NCBI GenBank assembly: GCA_024645155.1
Contig: JAHEGF010000003.1
Coordinates: 14,425-29,742, forward strand
Length of the DNA: 15,318 nt
Direction of reading: 5' to 3'
Source of the DNA: Phyllobacteriaceae bacterium
GTDB taxonomy: Bacteria > Pseudomonadota > Alphaproteobacteria > Rhizobiales > Rhizobiaceae
A model generated the notes under the pieces. It was not told where the DNA came from and ran no database searches. It worked only from the letters and a program-made list of their open reading frames with translations. Positions 1-7,263 of the stretch are shown here, one piece after another. Within the stretch, counting starts at the first letter, position 1. The number at the start of each line of letters is the position of its first letter. A program made the position numbers and the translations under genes.

Positions 1-6
1 GCCGTG

Positions 7-741
7 TCAGTTTTTCGCCATCGACACGTAAGCAGACAGGTGATCGAAGATTGAAAAATCCACACCCTTGTGAGCCGACGCGACGGAGCGCGTTTTTCCG
101 GGTGCATACTCGGCACTGATTGCCTTGTAGGCATCTTCTGCGCCCGCGGGAAGCCGGTGGGCAATTCCCTGATGGCAATCGATGCAGGTCATGTTGTTGT
201 CAACGGCTTCCTGATGCGCCTTGCCGGACCGCGTTTCCTGCAACGTGAAATCCATGAACCTGAAATCGTGGCAGTTGCGGCATTCGCGGCTGTCGGTCGA
301 TTTCATCGCACGCCAGACATTTGTCGCAAGCTGAATACGTTTCTCCTCGAATTTCTCAGGCGTTGATACGGTGCCGGCAAAATGATGAAACAACTCGTTG
401 GAGGCCACGATCTTGCGCTTGACCTTGTGAATCCACTCCTTGGGGACATGGCAATCAGGGCAGGTCGCGCGCACGCCCGAATGATTGTTGTAGTGGATCG
501 TCTCCTTGTATTCCTCAAAAACATTGTCCTTCATCTCGTGGCAGGAAATGCAGAACGCCTCATTGTTGGTCATTTCCATGGCCCAGTTGAAACCGCCCCA
601 GAAAAGGACGCCGGCAAACCCGCCGGCAACCAGCAATGTGCCGAGGGAATAGGCACTGCTTGGCCGCGAAATCTTGCGCCACATCCGCCCGATCATGCCG
701 GGGCGTCTTTTATTGGTGGCCGGGTCGTTTTTGTTTTCCAT
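7..741 (-). CDS. napC: NapC, membrane-anchored tetrahaem c-type cytochrome (quinol dehydrogenase) for periplasmic nitrate reductase
   Basis: NapC takes electrons from membrane quinol and passes them to the NapAB complex in the periplasm. The 244-residue protein has a basic N-terminus and one membrane segment at about residues 31-54. Four CxxCH haem-binding motifs follow at residues 64-68, 94-98, 154-158 and 186-190, in the NapC/NirT arrangement with the usual family length. The haem-bearing part should be periplasmic and needs the cytochrome c maturation machinery, which is not in this window. It is the last visible gene of the nap operon and starts 41 bp after the napB stop. A purine-rich GAGAAG stretch precedes the ATG. 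NapC paralogues such as NirT, TorC and NrfH look alike, but the position after napB makes napC nearly certain. Confidence 0.97.
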   Translation of the reverse strand: MENKNDPATNKRRPGMIGRMWRKISRPSSAYSLGTLLVAGGFAGVLFWGGFNWAMEMTNNEAFCISCHEMKDNVFEEYKETIHYNNHSGVRATCPDCHVPKEWIHKVKRKIVASNELFHHFAGTVSTPEKFEEKRIQLATNVWRAMKSTDSRECRNCHDFRFMDFTLQETRSGKAHQEAVDNNMTCIDCHQGIAHRLPAGAEDAYKAISAEYAPGKTRSVASAHKGVDFSIFDHLSAYVSMAKN

Positions 742-782
742 GATATCTTCTCTGTTTCTCGCCTACAGTCTCGCAGCCGGAA

Positions 783-1226
783 TTATTGGGAGCTTGAAGG
801 AACAAAGTCATTGCCGACCAGCGGCTCTGCGTCCACCTGGGGAACGTGACACTGGTTACAGAACCAGCGGGTTCCGGCAACGCGGTCAAGCTGTTTGCGT
901 TCGCGGTCGAGGTAATGGGTCATCGACAGGGTAGGCGCACCCTTTTCGCCTGCCCTTGACCAGTCATGACAGCCGAGACACTGGTTGGTGTTGAGATCAA
1001 TCTGGTACTGGTCAATGGCATGCGGGATCAGTGGCGGCTGCTGGCGGTAATTGCGGGTGAAGCGATGTTTTTCCTGCTTGGGGATGCCATCGACCGCAGC
1101 CGGGCCGTCAATTGCGGTGCTGCGAAGGCCCTTGACCGCTGCAGTCGTATCCTGCGCAATCGCCAGTCCGGCTATCACGGTTGCCGCGGCCAGGGTCGCA
1201 ATGCCCAGTCCGAATACCTTTTTCAT
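783..1226 (-). CDS. napB: NapB, dihaem cytochrome c subunit of periplasmic nitrate reductase
   Basis: NapB is the small periplasmic electron-transfer subunit that relays electrons from NapC to NapA. The 147-residue precursor has a Sec-type signal peptide (MKKVFGLGIA followed by a hydrophobic stretch), with likely cleavage after AIA near residue 24. Two haem motifs are visible, CLGCH (83-87) and CNQCH (123-127). The conserved PPLIPH segment (His70) and SMTHY (His104) are probable axial ligands. The frame stays open upstream to about 1370. The ATG at 1226 is chosen because it begins the signal peptide and has a strong GAGGGAG ribosome site just upstream. It lies 70 bp after napH and 41 bp before napC. 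Confidence 0.96.
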   Translation of the reverse strand: MKKVFGLGIATLAAATVIAGLAIAQDTTAAVKGLRSTAIDGPAAVDGIPKQEKHRFTRNYRQQPPLIPHAIDQYQIDLNTNQCLGCHDWSRAGEKGAPTLSMTHYLDRERKQLDRVAGTRWFCNQCHVPQVDAEPLVGNDFVPSSSQ

Positions 1227-1296
1227 CGGTTTACTCCCTCTTTTCTCTGCAGTGCCCGAAAGGCCTTCCGCAGGGTCTGTGAATATTGAAACATCT

Positions 1297-2193
1297 TCAG
1301 GCTGCATGACTGATTGCCTCCGCATCTTTTGCGGTGTGGTGATCGAAGCGGTGGGTAAAACGGAACACATCTAGCGCGCACACGTCGACGCACCGGCCAC
1401 AAGCCGTACAGTCGCGCGACATGATCAGCGGCGTAGCGTCGCCGTGTCCGCGCAATGCCGGTGTGATGACATGATTTTCCGGACACACCTCGTAACAGTC
1501 CATGCAGTCATTGCAGGCTTCACGGCTAATCGCGGAGACCCGCAACAGGCTCTTGTCGTTGAGCAGCCCGTAAAACGCGCCAACCGGACAAAGGCGGCCG
1601 CACCAGCCGCGCCGCGACACAAACACGTCGAACAGGAAAACGGCGGCCACAAACATCCAGGCAAATCCGATACCGAAAATCAGTCCGCGGTGCAGCATCG
1701 AGACCGGATTGACAAATTCCCAGGCAATGGTCCCGGTTATCGCGGAAACCACCAGTGTCATGGCCAGAACCCACAAACGCGTTTCACGCCGGGGCTGCCA
1801 GCCTTTCTGGATGCCGAGCCTGGTATGCAGCCAGTGGGCGGCATCGGTAACAGGGTTGATCGGGCATACCCATGAGCAATAGAGCCGGCCGCCCAAAAGC
1901 CCGTAGAAACCGGCGACAATGAGAGCTCCGGTGATGGCCGTCAGTTCGGGCGCATGGCCAGCAACAAGCGATTGCAGCAGTACGTAGGGGTCGGTCAGCG
2001 GCAGGATTTGCAAAGTCAGGCTGGAAGCAAGGTTCCCCTTGACCAGCCAAAGGCCGAACCACGGGCCAACAAGAAAAATGCCAAGCACAGCCAGTTGCGT
2101 GACACGGCGCAGGATCAGGTATTTGTGCGCGCCATACCAGCCCTTGAATTCGACTGCCTCGGCACCAACCCGCATGGCCGCTCCTGTGCTCAT
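1297..2193 (-). CDS. napH: NapH, membrane ferredoxin-type quinol dehydrogenase component
   Basis: NapH is an integral membrane iron-sulfur protein. With NapG it forms an alternative or additional quinol-oxidising route feeding NapC and NapAB. The 298-residue protein has about four to five hydrophobic segments between residues 30 and 195. Two cysteine motifs of the NapH/NosR type are present, CSWVCP (106-111) and CGRLCP (198-203). The C-terminal domain carries two 4Fe-4S ferredoxin motifs, at Cys227/230/233/237 and Cys262/265/268/272. Its ATG overlaps the napG stop by ATGA, so the two are probably translationally coupled, as expected for partner subunits. NosR and CcoG share the CxxxCP motif, but the location between napG and napB settles the call. 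Confidence 0.95.
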   Translation of the reverse strand: MSTGAAMRVGAEAVEFKGWYGAHKYLILRRVTQLAVLGIFLVGPWFGLWLVKGNLASSLTLQILPLTDPYVLLQSLVAGHAPELTAITGALIVAGFYGLLGGRLYCSWVCPINPVTDAAHWLHTRLGIQKGWQPRRETRLWVLAMTLVVSAITGTIAWEFVNPVSMLHRGLIFGIGFAWMFVAAVFLFDVFVSRRGWCGRLCPVGAFYGLLNDKSLLRVSAISREACNDCMDCYEVCPENHVITPALRGHGDATPLIMSRDCTACGRCVDVCALDVFRFTHRFDHHTAKDAEAISHAA

Positions 2194-2996
2194 TGCGAGA
2201 CCTCCGGCAATTCCATCAGCGGCTTGAAGGCTCCGTCACCGGGAACCCGGTCCGGCAGATCAATGATATCCGGAACCAATGCGCCACCGGCCCTTTCCTT
2301 TTCCTCCCAGCCAAGGCGGTAATGTTCGGCAGCACTGGCGCGGGCCAGCCTGACAGGCAGGACCTTGATGGCCGCTTCCGGAAGGACGCAGCTTTTTTCG
2401 CATTTGCCGCAACCCGTGCAGGCATCGGCATGAACCGTGGGCGAAAAGACCGCATGTTTCTGCGTTCGCGTATTGTGGGTGCGCTGGAGCGTGATCGCCT
2501 TGTCTATGGCCGGGCAGACCCGGTAACAGACATCGCAGCGCAGGCCGAGAAAATTGAGGCAGTTTTCCTGGTCGACCAGAACCGCGATGCCCATCCTGGC
2601 GTCGTCGATCTTGTCGAGGCCCTTGTCGAGCGCGCCGGTCGGACATGCCGCAACACAGGGGATATCGTCGCACATCTCGCACGGCACCTCGCGGGCCGTG
2701 AAATAGGGGGTGCCGGTCGCCGGACCAAGCCCGCCAAGCTCCGCGAGCTTCAGCGTATCGTAAGGGCAGTCCCGAACACACAATCCGCAGCGGACACAAG
2801 CGCCGAGAAAGTCCTTTTCGGGGAGCGCACCGGGCGGTCGCAATGCCTCGGCCGGCAACTGGCGCGCCTCAATCGCATAGGTCGACAACAGGAACCCCGC
2901 TGCCGCACACCCGCCGGCAACCCGGGCAACGTCGCCGATGAAGCGGCGGCGCTGCGGGTTTTTCGGGCTGGTGCTGGTGTCAGCTTTGCGGGTCAT
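2190..2996 (-). CDS. napG: NapG, Tat-exported ferredoxin-type protein with four 4Fe-4S motifs
   Basis: NapG is a periplasmic, membrane-associated iron-sulfur protein that works with NapH in electron delivery to NapC. The 268-residue protein starts with a twin-arginine signal (QRRRFIGDVARVAGG, about residues 15-29), so it is folded and loaded with Fe-S before export. Four ferredoxin-type cysteine groups follow, starting at Cys67 (CVRCGLCVRDCP), Cys106 (CEMCDDIPCVAACP), Cys146 (CLNFLGLRCDVCYRVCP) and Cys193 (CTGCGKCEKSC). It begins 21 bp after the napA stop, with AGGA upstream of the ATG. MauM is the close paralogous family; the nap context decides for NapG. Confidence 0.95.
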   Translation of the reverse strand: MTRKADTSTSPKNPQRRRFIGDVARVAGGCAAAGFLLSTYAIEARQLPAEALRPPGALPEKDFLGACVRCGLCVRDCPYDTLKLAELGGLGPATGTPYFTAREVPCEMCDDIPCVAACPTGALDKGLDKIDDARMGIAVLVDQENCLNFLGLRCDVCYRVCPAIDKAITLQRTHNTRTQKHAVFSPTVHADACTGCGKCEKSCVLPEAAIKVLPVRLARASAAEHYRLGWEEKERAGGALVPDIIDLPDRVPGDGAFKPLMELPEVSQ

Positions 2997-3017
2997 GGCG
3001 GTTCCTGGTGTTCAGGA

Positions 3018-5519
3018 CTATGCGCGTTCTACCTTGCACGCGCATTTCTTGAAGTCCGTCTCCTTCGAAATCGGGCAGGTGGCATCGAGCGTAAGCTTGT
3101 TGACCAGTTGCCCCTCATCAAACCACGGGAAGAAGACGACGCCTTTTGGCATCTTGTTGCGCCCCCGGGTTTCCAGGCGGGTCAACACTTCACCGCGCCG
3201 TGTCGAAATCCTGATTTCCTGGCCGCGGCGCAGACCGCGTTCCTCGGCATCTTCCGGGTTCATGAACACAACGGCACTTGGAAAAGCCTTGTGCAGTTCG
3301 GGCACGCGGCGGGTCATTGATCCGGAATGCCAGTGCTCAAGCACGCGGCCGGTTACCAGCCAGAGATTGTAATCCTCATCAGGCTCTTCGGCTGCCGGCT
3401 CGTAAGGCGCGTAAATGATGTTGGCCTTGCCATCGGGCTTGCCGTAGAAACGGATACCCTCGCCAGCCGGAACATAGGGATCATATCCCTCGCGGAACCG
3501 GTAGAGTGTCTCCTTGCCGTCGACCACCGGCCAGCGCAGGCCACGGGCCTGGTGATAGGTTTCGAACGGTGCCAAATCGTGGGCATGGCCGCGGCCAAAA
3601 TCGGCGTATTCCTCAAACAGGCCCTTTTGGACATAGTAGCCGAAATGCTCCGATTCGTGGTTGCCGAAACCTTCGGCGGTTTCGCTTAACGGGTACTTGT
3701 TGACCTTGCCGTTCTCAAACAGAACCTCATAAAGCGTCTTGCCCCGGAGCTCCGGCTTGGTTGCCAGCAATTCCTCGGGCCAGACTTCATCGGTGGTGAA
3801 GCGCTTTGAAAATTCCATCAGCTGCCAGACGTCGGACTTTGCATCACCGGGAGGCGGAACCTGTTCGCGCCAGAACTGGGTGCGGCGTTCGGCGTTGCCG
3901 TAGGCGCCTTCCTTTTCAACCCACATTGCCGTTGGCAAGATGAGGTCGGCGGCAAGTGCGGTGACCGTCGGATAGGGATCGGAAACAGCAATGAAGTTCT
4001 CCGGATTGCGGTAGCCGGGCCATGTTTCCTCGTTGAGATTTGGGGCAGCCTGCACGTTGTTGTTGCACTGGACCCAATAGGCATTGAGCTTGCCGTCTTT
4101 CAGCATGCGGTTCTGCAGCACGGCGTGGTAACCCGGTTTGTCGGGGATCGTGCCGGCAGGAAGTCCCCAGGCAGTTTCGCAGATTTCGCGATGCTTCTCG
4201 TTCATCACCACCATGTCGGCGGGCAGGCGGTGGGCAAAGGTGCCGACCTCGCGAGCCGTACCGCATGCCGATGGCTGGCCGGTCAGCGAAAACGGGCTGT
4301 TGCCCGGTTCTGCGATCTTTCCGACCAGCAGATGCACATTGTACAGCAATCCGTTGACCCATGTGCCGCGGGTGTGCTGGTTGAAACCCATGGTCCACAG
4401 CGACATGACCTTCTTGTTCGGGTCGGCGTAAATCTTTGCCAGTTTTTCGAGATTTTCAGCGGGAACACCGGATATCTCGGAAGCCTTTTCAAGCGTGTAC
4501 TCGGCAACGGCAGCCTTGTAGGCCTCGAAGTCGATGGGATCGAGCTTGCCATGTTTGCCCTCGTGGGAGGGATTGGCTGCATTTGCCTCGCGCGCATCCT
4601 GCGGGCGCAGTCCGTAGCCGATGTCGGTTGCGGTTTTCGTGAAGTTGACGTGCTTGTTGACGAAGTCCCAGTTCACGGCATCGTTCTGGATGATGTAGTT
4701 GGCAATATAGTTGAGGATCGCCAGATCGGTCTGCGGCTTGAACACCATGCCGTTGTCGGCAAGTTCGAAATTGCGGTTTTCAAAGGTCGACAGGACGTGA
4801 ACCTCGCAGCCTTCCCTGGTCAGGCGGGTATCGGTCAGGCGCGACCACAGGATCGGGTGCATTTCGGCCATGTTGGAGCCCCACAGCACGAATGCGTCGG
4901 CATGTTCGAGATCGTCATAGCAGCCCATCGGTTCATCAATGCCGAAATGGCGAATGAAGGCGGCGACTGCCGATGCCATGCAGTGGCGCGCATTGGGATC
5001 GAGATTGTTAGACCGGAGACCGGCCTTCATCAGCTTGGCGGCTGCGTAACCCTCCCAGACGGTCCACTGACCGGAACCGAACATGCCGACGGATGTCGGT
5101 CCCTTGTCCTTCAATGCCTTTTTCCAATGGGTGGCCATGGTGTCGAAGGCCTCGTCCCATGAAACCGGCTCGAACTCGCCGTTCTTGTCATAGACGCCGT
5201 TGGTCTTGCGCAAAAGCGGTGTTGTCAGGCGGTCGTTGCCATACATTATCTTAGACAGGAAATAGCCCTTGATGCAGTTCAGTCCGCGGTTGACGGGCGC
5301 GTCGGGATCGCCCTGTGTCGCGACAACGCGGCCTTCCTTTGTGCCGACGAGAACCGAACATCCGGTACCGCAAAACCGGCAAGGTGCCTTGTCCCAACGG
5401 ATGTCGCTGGATTGCGTCAGGGCGGACGCCTTGCCGGGAAGTGCCACGCCGGCCGCCGAGGCGGTGGCGGCAATTGCGGTGGATTTCAGAATATCGCGTC
5501 TTGATGCGGTCAGGGTCAT
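3018..5519 (-). CDS. napA: NapA, catalytic molybdenum subunit of periplasmic nitrate reductase
   Basis: NapA reduces nitrate to nitrite in the periplasm at a bis-molybdopterin-guanine-dinucleotide molybdenum centre. The 833-residue length is normal for the family. A Tat signal (SRRDILKST, residues 6-14, then a hydrophobic stretch to about 33) directs export of the folded enzyme. The 4Fe-4S ligands are Cys47, Cys50, Cys54 (CRFCGTGC) and Cys82 (GLNCIKG). The molybdenum-coordinating cysteine is Cys180 in NARHCMAS. The C-terminal molybdopterin-binding domain (VTGRVLEHWHSGSMTRR) is intact. No frameshift or missing ligand was found. It starts 14 bp after napD, whose product is its Tat-signal chaperone. 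The NARHC motif separates it from formate dehydrogenases and from assimilatory NasA. Confidence 0.98.
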   Translation of the reverse strand: MTLTASRRDILKSTAIAATASAAGVALPGKASALTQSSDIRWDKAPCRFCGTGCSVLVGTKEGRVVATQGDPDAPVNRGLNCIKGYFLSKIMYGNDRLTTPLLRKTNGVYDKNGEFEPVSWDEAFDTMATHWKKALKDKGPTSVGMFGSGQWTVWEGYAAAKLMKAGLRSNNLDPNARHCMASAVAAFIRHFGIDEPMGCYDDLEHADAFVLWGSNMAEMHPILWSRLTDTRLTREGCEVHVLSTFENRNFELADNGMVFKPQTDLAILNYIANYIIQNDAVNWDFVNKHVNFTKTATDIGYGLRPQDAREANAANPSHEGKHGKLDPIDFEAYKAAVAEYTLEKASEISGVPAENLEKLAKIYADPNKKVMSLWTMGFNQHTRGTWVNGLLYNVHLLVGKIAEPGNSPFSLTGQPSACGTAREVGTFAHRLPADMVVMNEKHREICETAWGLPAGTIPDKPGYHAVLQNRMLKDGKLNAYWVQCNNNVQAAPNLNEETWPGYRNPENFIAVSDPYPTVTALAADLILPTAMWVEKEGAYGNAERRTQFWREQVPPPGDAKSDVWQLMEFSKRFTTDEVWPEELLATKPELRGKTLYEVLFENGKVNKYPLSETAEGFGNHESEHFGYYVQKGLFEEYADFGRGHAHDLAPFETYHQARGLRWPVVDGKETLYRFREGYDPYVPAGEGIRFYGKPDGKANIIYAPYEPAAEEPDEDYNLWLVTGRVLEHWHSGSMTRRVPELHKAFPSAVVFMNPEDAEERGLRRGQEIRISTRRGEVLTRLETRGRNKMPKGVVFFPWFDEGQLVNKLTLDATCPISKETDFKKCACKVERA

Positions 5520-5533
5520 GTCTGGTCTCCCGT

Positions 5534-5800
5534 TCAGGCGTTTGCCGAAGCTGCCGGCGTGGCGCCGAGCTCTTCGAAATGGTGATAGGTGAGCGCGGCG
5601 GAAATCACGCCGGGCATCCGGTGAACTTCAAGGATCTGGTCGCCGGCACTGCTCTTGCCGGTATCTTCAACCGTAATGACAAGGCGGGCATCGGGTGCCT
5701 TCAAATGCACTTCAACGCCTGGCAGCTTCGCAAGCCTTTCGGCAATGGCATCGGTGGTATCCGGGGCACAATGCACCAGCACGCCGCAAATATTCATCAT
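5534..5800 (-). CDS. napD: NapD, chaperone for NapA maturation and Tat signal binding
   Basis: NapD is a small cytoplasmic chaperone that binds the NapA twin-arginine signal peptide and holds back export until the cofactors are inserted. The 88-residue protein has the family N-terminus (NICGVLVHCAP) and a ferredoxin-like-fold pattern with LPGVEVHL and MPGVISAALTYHHFEE. There are two adjacent ATGs at 5800 and 5797. Both overlap the napF stop, and AAAGGAAA upstream serves either. The first is used here. The open frame upstream of the ATGs lies inside napF and is not credible coding sequence. NapD sequences are poorly conserved, but the position between napF and napA supports the call. Confidence 0.93.
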   Translation of the reverse strand: MMNICGVLVHCAPDTTDAIAERLAKLPGVEVHLKAPDARLVITVEDTGKSSAGDQILEVHRMPGVISAALTYHHFEELGATPAASANA

Positions 5801-6297
5801 GCGTTTCCTTTTGTAACTTCGAACAATGTGACAGCGTTTGCCGGGCAGACCGCCTTGCAGCTGCCGCAACCATTGCAGGCATCCGGATCAAGCAGCGGCA
5901 CGTCCCGGCCGCCGGCAAGCAGGCGAAATGAAATCGCCTGCGGTTCGCAGACATCGACACAACTGCGGCAGGCAATACCGTTGTAGGACAAACAGGCCGA
6001 ACCTATCCCGGCCTTCCATAACCATGGGCGCGGATTTGTACGATTGAGAGCGCCGGTCGGGCAGGCATCGATGCAGGCGGCGCAAAACGTGCAACCCTCA
6101 AGTGCGAAATCAAGCGTTGGCATCCCGCTGGCGTCAAAGGCGACAATGTTTTCGGGGCACGCTTCGGCACAAGCGCGGCATTCTTCATCGCAAAGGGCCT
6201 GAAACAGCCTTTCCTCAACGGCGCCGGGCGGCCGCATGACCGGCGGGAGAGGCTTGCGGCCTCTCAGAAAGTCCCTGCGTGCGATGCTGGCCCCCAT
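5797..6297 (-). CDS. napF: NapF, cytoplasmic ferredoxin-type Fe-S protein of the nap operon
   Basis: NapF is a cytoplasmic iron-sulfur protein thought to assist NapA maturation, perhaps by supplying or repairing its Fe-S cluster before export. The 166-residue protein has no hydrophobic signal, in keeping with a cytosolic role. It begins with the family-like ARRDFLRG. Four cysteine groups are visible: Cys36/40/43/47, Cys69/72/75/79, Cys102/110/113/117 and Cys141/144/147/151. The first and third have non-standard spacing. The ATG at 6297 is chosen because it follows a GGGGG stretch and leads directly into the conserved N-terminus. A TTG two codons upstream (6303) is also possible. It is the first gene of the nap operon and overlaps napD by ATGA. 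Confidence 0.95.
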   Translation of the reverse strand: MGASIARRDFLRGRKPLPPVMRPPGAVEERLFQALCDEECRACAEACPENIVAFDASGMPTLDFALEGCTFCAACIDACPTGALNRTNPRPWLWKAGIGSACLSYNGIACRSCVDVCEPQAISFRLLAGGRDVPLLDPDACNGCGSCKAVCPANAVTLFEVTKGNA

Positions 6298-6340
6298 GGG
6301 CAAGACCCCCGGTTAAGCTCAAGGGAATTATCGTTGGGGC

Positions 6341-6346
6341 AAACTA
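6341..6346 (-). promoter_or_regulatory. Probable -10 element of the napF promoter
   Basis: The minus strand reads TAGTTT here, inside TAAATAGTTT. If FNR sits at the class II position (box centre at -41.5), transcription would start near 6334 and this hexamer falls at about -12 to -7, as expected. The hexamer matches the consensus only partly, which is normal for an activator-dependent promoter. The implied leader is about 37 nt. The placement is inferred from the FNR box, not from an independent strong promoter. Confidence 0.45.
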
Positions 6347-6368
6347 TTTACAGCGGTAACGTGTGGCC

Positions 6369-6382
6369 TTGATCTTGATCAA
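6369..6382 (-). promoter_or_regulatory. FNR/FnrL binding site upstream of the nap operon
   Basis: The sequence TTGATCTTGATCAA is a perfect match to the FNR consensus TTGAT-N4-ATCAA. The symmetry extends two bases outward on each side (CCTTGAT...ATCAAGG). It lies 71 bp upstream of the napF ATG, a typical distance for an FNR-activated class II promoter. An FNR-family regulator with the matching recognition helix (ETVSR) is encoded in this window at 12877-13620. Binding and activation are inferred. Confidence 0.88.
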
Positions 6383-6420
6383 GGGTTGCGCGCAAAATCC
6401 GGATTGCCGGGCTGATTCCG

Positions 6421-7263
6421 TCAGCCGCGCAGAAATTCGCGAAGCAGCAGGATTTCATGATCGGTGGCAAGCGTGGGTGCATGGCCTATGCCGGAGAACT
6501 CGTGAAATTCCACATTGTTGCCGCGTCCGACCATTTCAGTGGCCGTACTTGACGGCAGGACATCGGATTCCGCGCCACGCAAAAGCATGGTTCTTGCGGC
6601 CACCGCGTCCCATTGCGGCCAGCAGTCGAGGTCGGACTTGTGATGGGTAAACTGGGTGGCGATCTGCGGATCATAGTGAATGGTAATTTTGCCGTTATCG
6701 GTCCGGCGCAGCGAGGTGTCGGTCATGCGGCGCCAGAAGGCATCGCTGTTGGGGCCGAATGGAGCATAATTGGCACGCAACCAGCCCTCGAGTTCAGCCG
6801 CCGTGTCGAAGACCGGCGGATTGCCGACATAGGAGGCAATACGCTCAGTTGCGTTTTCCGGGACCCACGGCCCGATGTCGTTGACCACAAGATGTGTGAT
6901 CCGGCCTTTCAGCCGGCCGCCGGCCAGGGTCACGCCGATCAGGCCGCCCATCGACGTACCAACCCAGCGCAGTTTGCCAATTTCATAATGATCGAGCAGG
7001 CCAAGAACGATGTCACCGAACGCTTTGTAGGAATAATCAATCTTCGCATCGCGCGCCCATGAGGAAAGACCGCGGCCGAGCGTGTCGGGGCACAGCACAT
7101 GATAGGTTTCGCTGAGCGCTTCGGCGGCCTCGTCAAAATCACGACCGGTTCGCGCCAGGCCATGCCACATGATCAATGGCGGATTGCCGGGCAGACCCCA
7201 TTCATTGACGTGAATCTCGTACCCGCAGGTTTGAACATAGACGGATCGCATCGCGCTCATCAT
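6421..7263 (-). CDS. Alpha/beta hydrolase, last gene of the ABC transporter operon
   Basis: This 280-residue alpha/beta-hydrolase-fold enzyme has a complete visible catalytic triad. The nucleophile is Ser104 in GTSMGG, the acid is probably Asp234 in RGAESDVLP, and the base is His261 in GIGHAP. An oxyanion-hole HG motif is at His34-Gly35 (MWHGLARTG). No signal peptide is seen, so it should act in the cytoplasm on an ester, lactone or similar substrate. The ATG at 7263 overlaps the upstream permease stop by ATGA. A second ATG at 7260 and a third at residue 5 are also possible. Its place as the last gene of an import operon suggests that it processes the imported compound. Within this large family the substrate cannot be read from sequence; esterase, enol-lactonase-like and dehalogenase-like activities are all open. 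Confidence 0.9.
   Translation of the reverse strand: MMSAMRSVYVQTCGYEIHVNEWGLPGNPPLIMWHGLARTGRDFDEAAEALSETYHVLCPDTLGRGLSSWARDAKIDYSYKAFGDIVLGLLDHYEIGKLRWVGTSMGGLIGVTLAGGRLKGRITHLVVNDIGPWVPENATERIASYVGNPPVFDTAAELEGWLRANYAPFGPNSDAFWRRMTDTSLRRTDNGKITIHYDPQIATQFTHHKSDLDCWPQWDAVAARTMLLRGAESDVLPSSTATEMVGRGNNVEFHEFSGIGHAPTLATDHEILLLREFLRG

Noticed and set aside
991..1000. TTGAGATCAA resembling an FNR box
   Set aside because: The two half-sites have no 4-bp spacer and the site lies inside napB.
2193..3320. Long plus-strand open frame opposite napG and the napA 3' end (375 codons)
   Set aside because: It lies wholly antisense to genes with intact Fe-S and molybdopterin motifs, and its translation is arginine- and alanine-rich with no recognisable domain. 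It is a shadow of GC-rich coding sequence.
4125..5162. Plus-strand open frame opposite napA (345 codons)
   Set aside because: It is antisense to a complete NapA and its translation shows no domain, signal or coherent pattern.
6394..6410. Possible intrinsic terminator after the hydrolase (CCGG stem, CAAT loop, ATTTT)
   Set aside because: The stem is only 4 bp and the T-run is short. It is too weak to call as a terminator.
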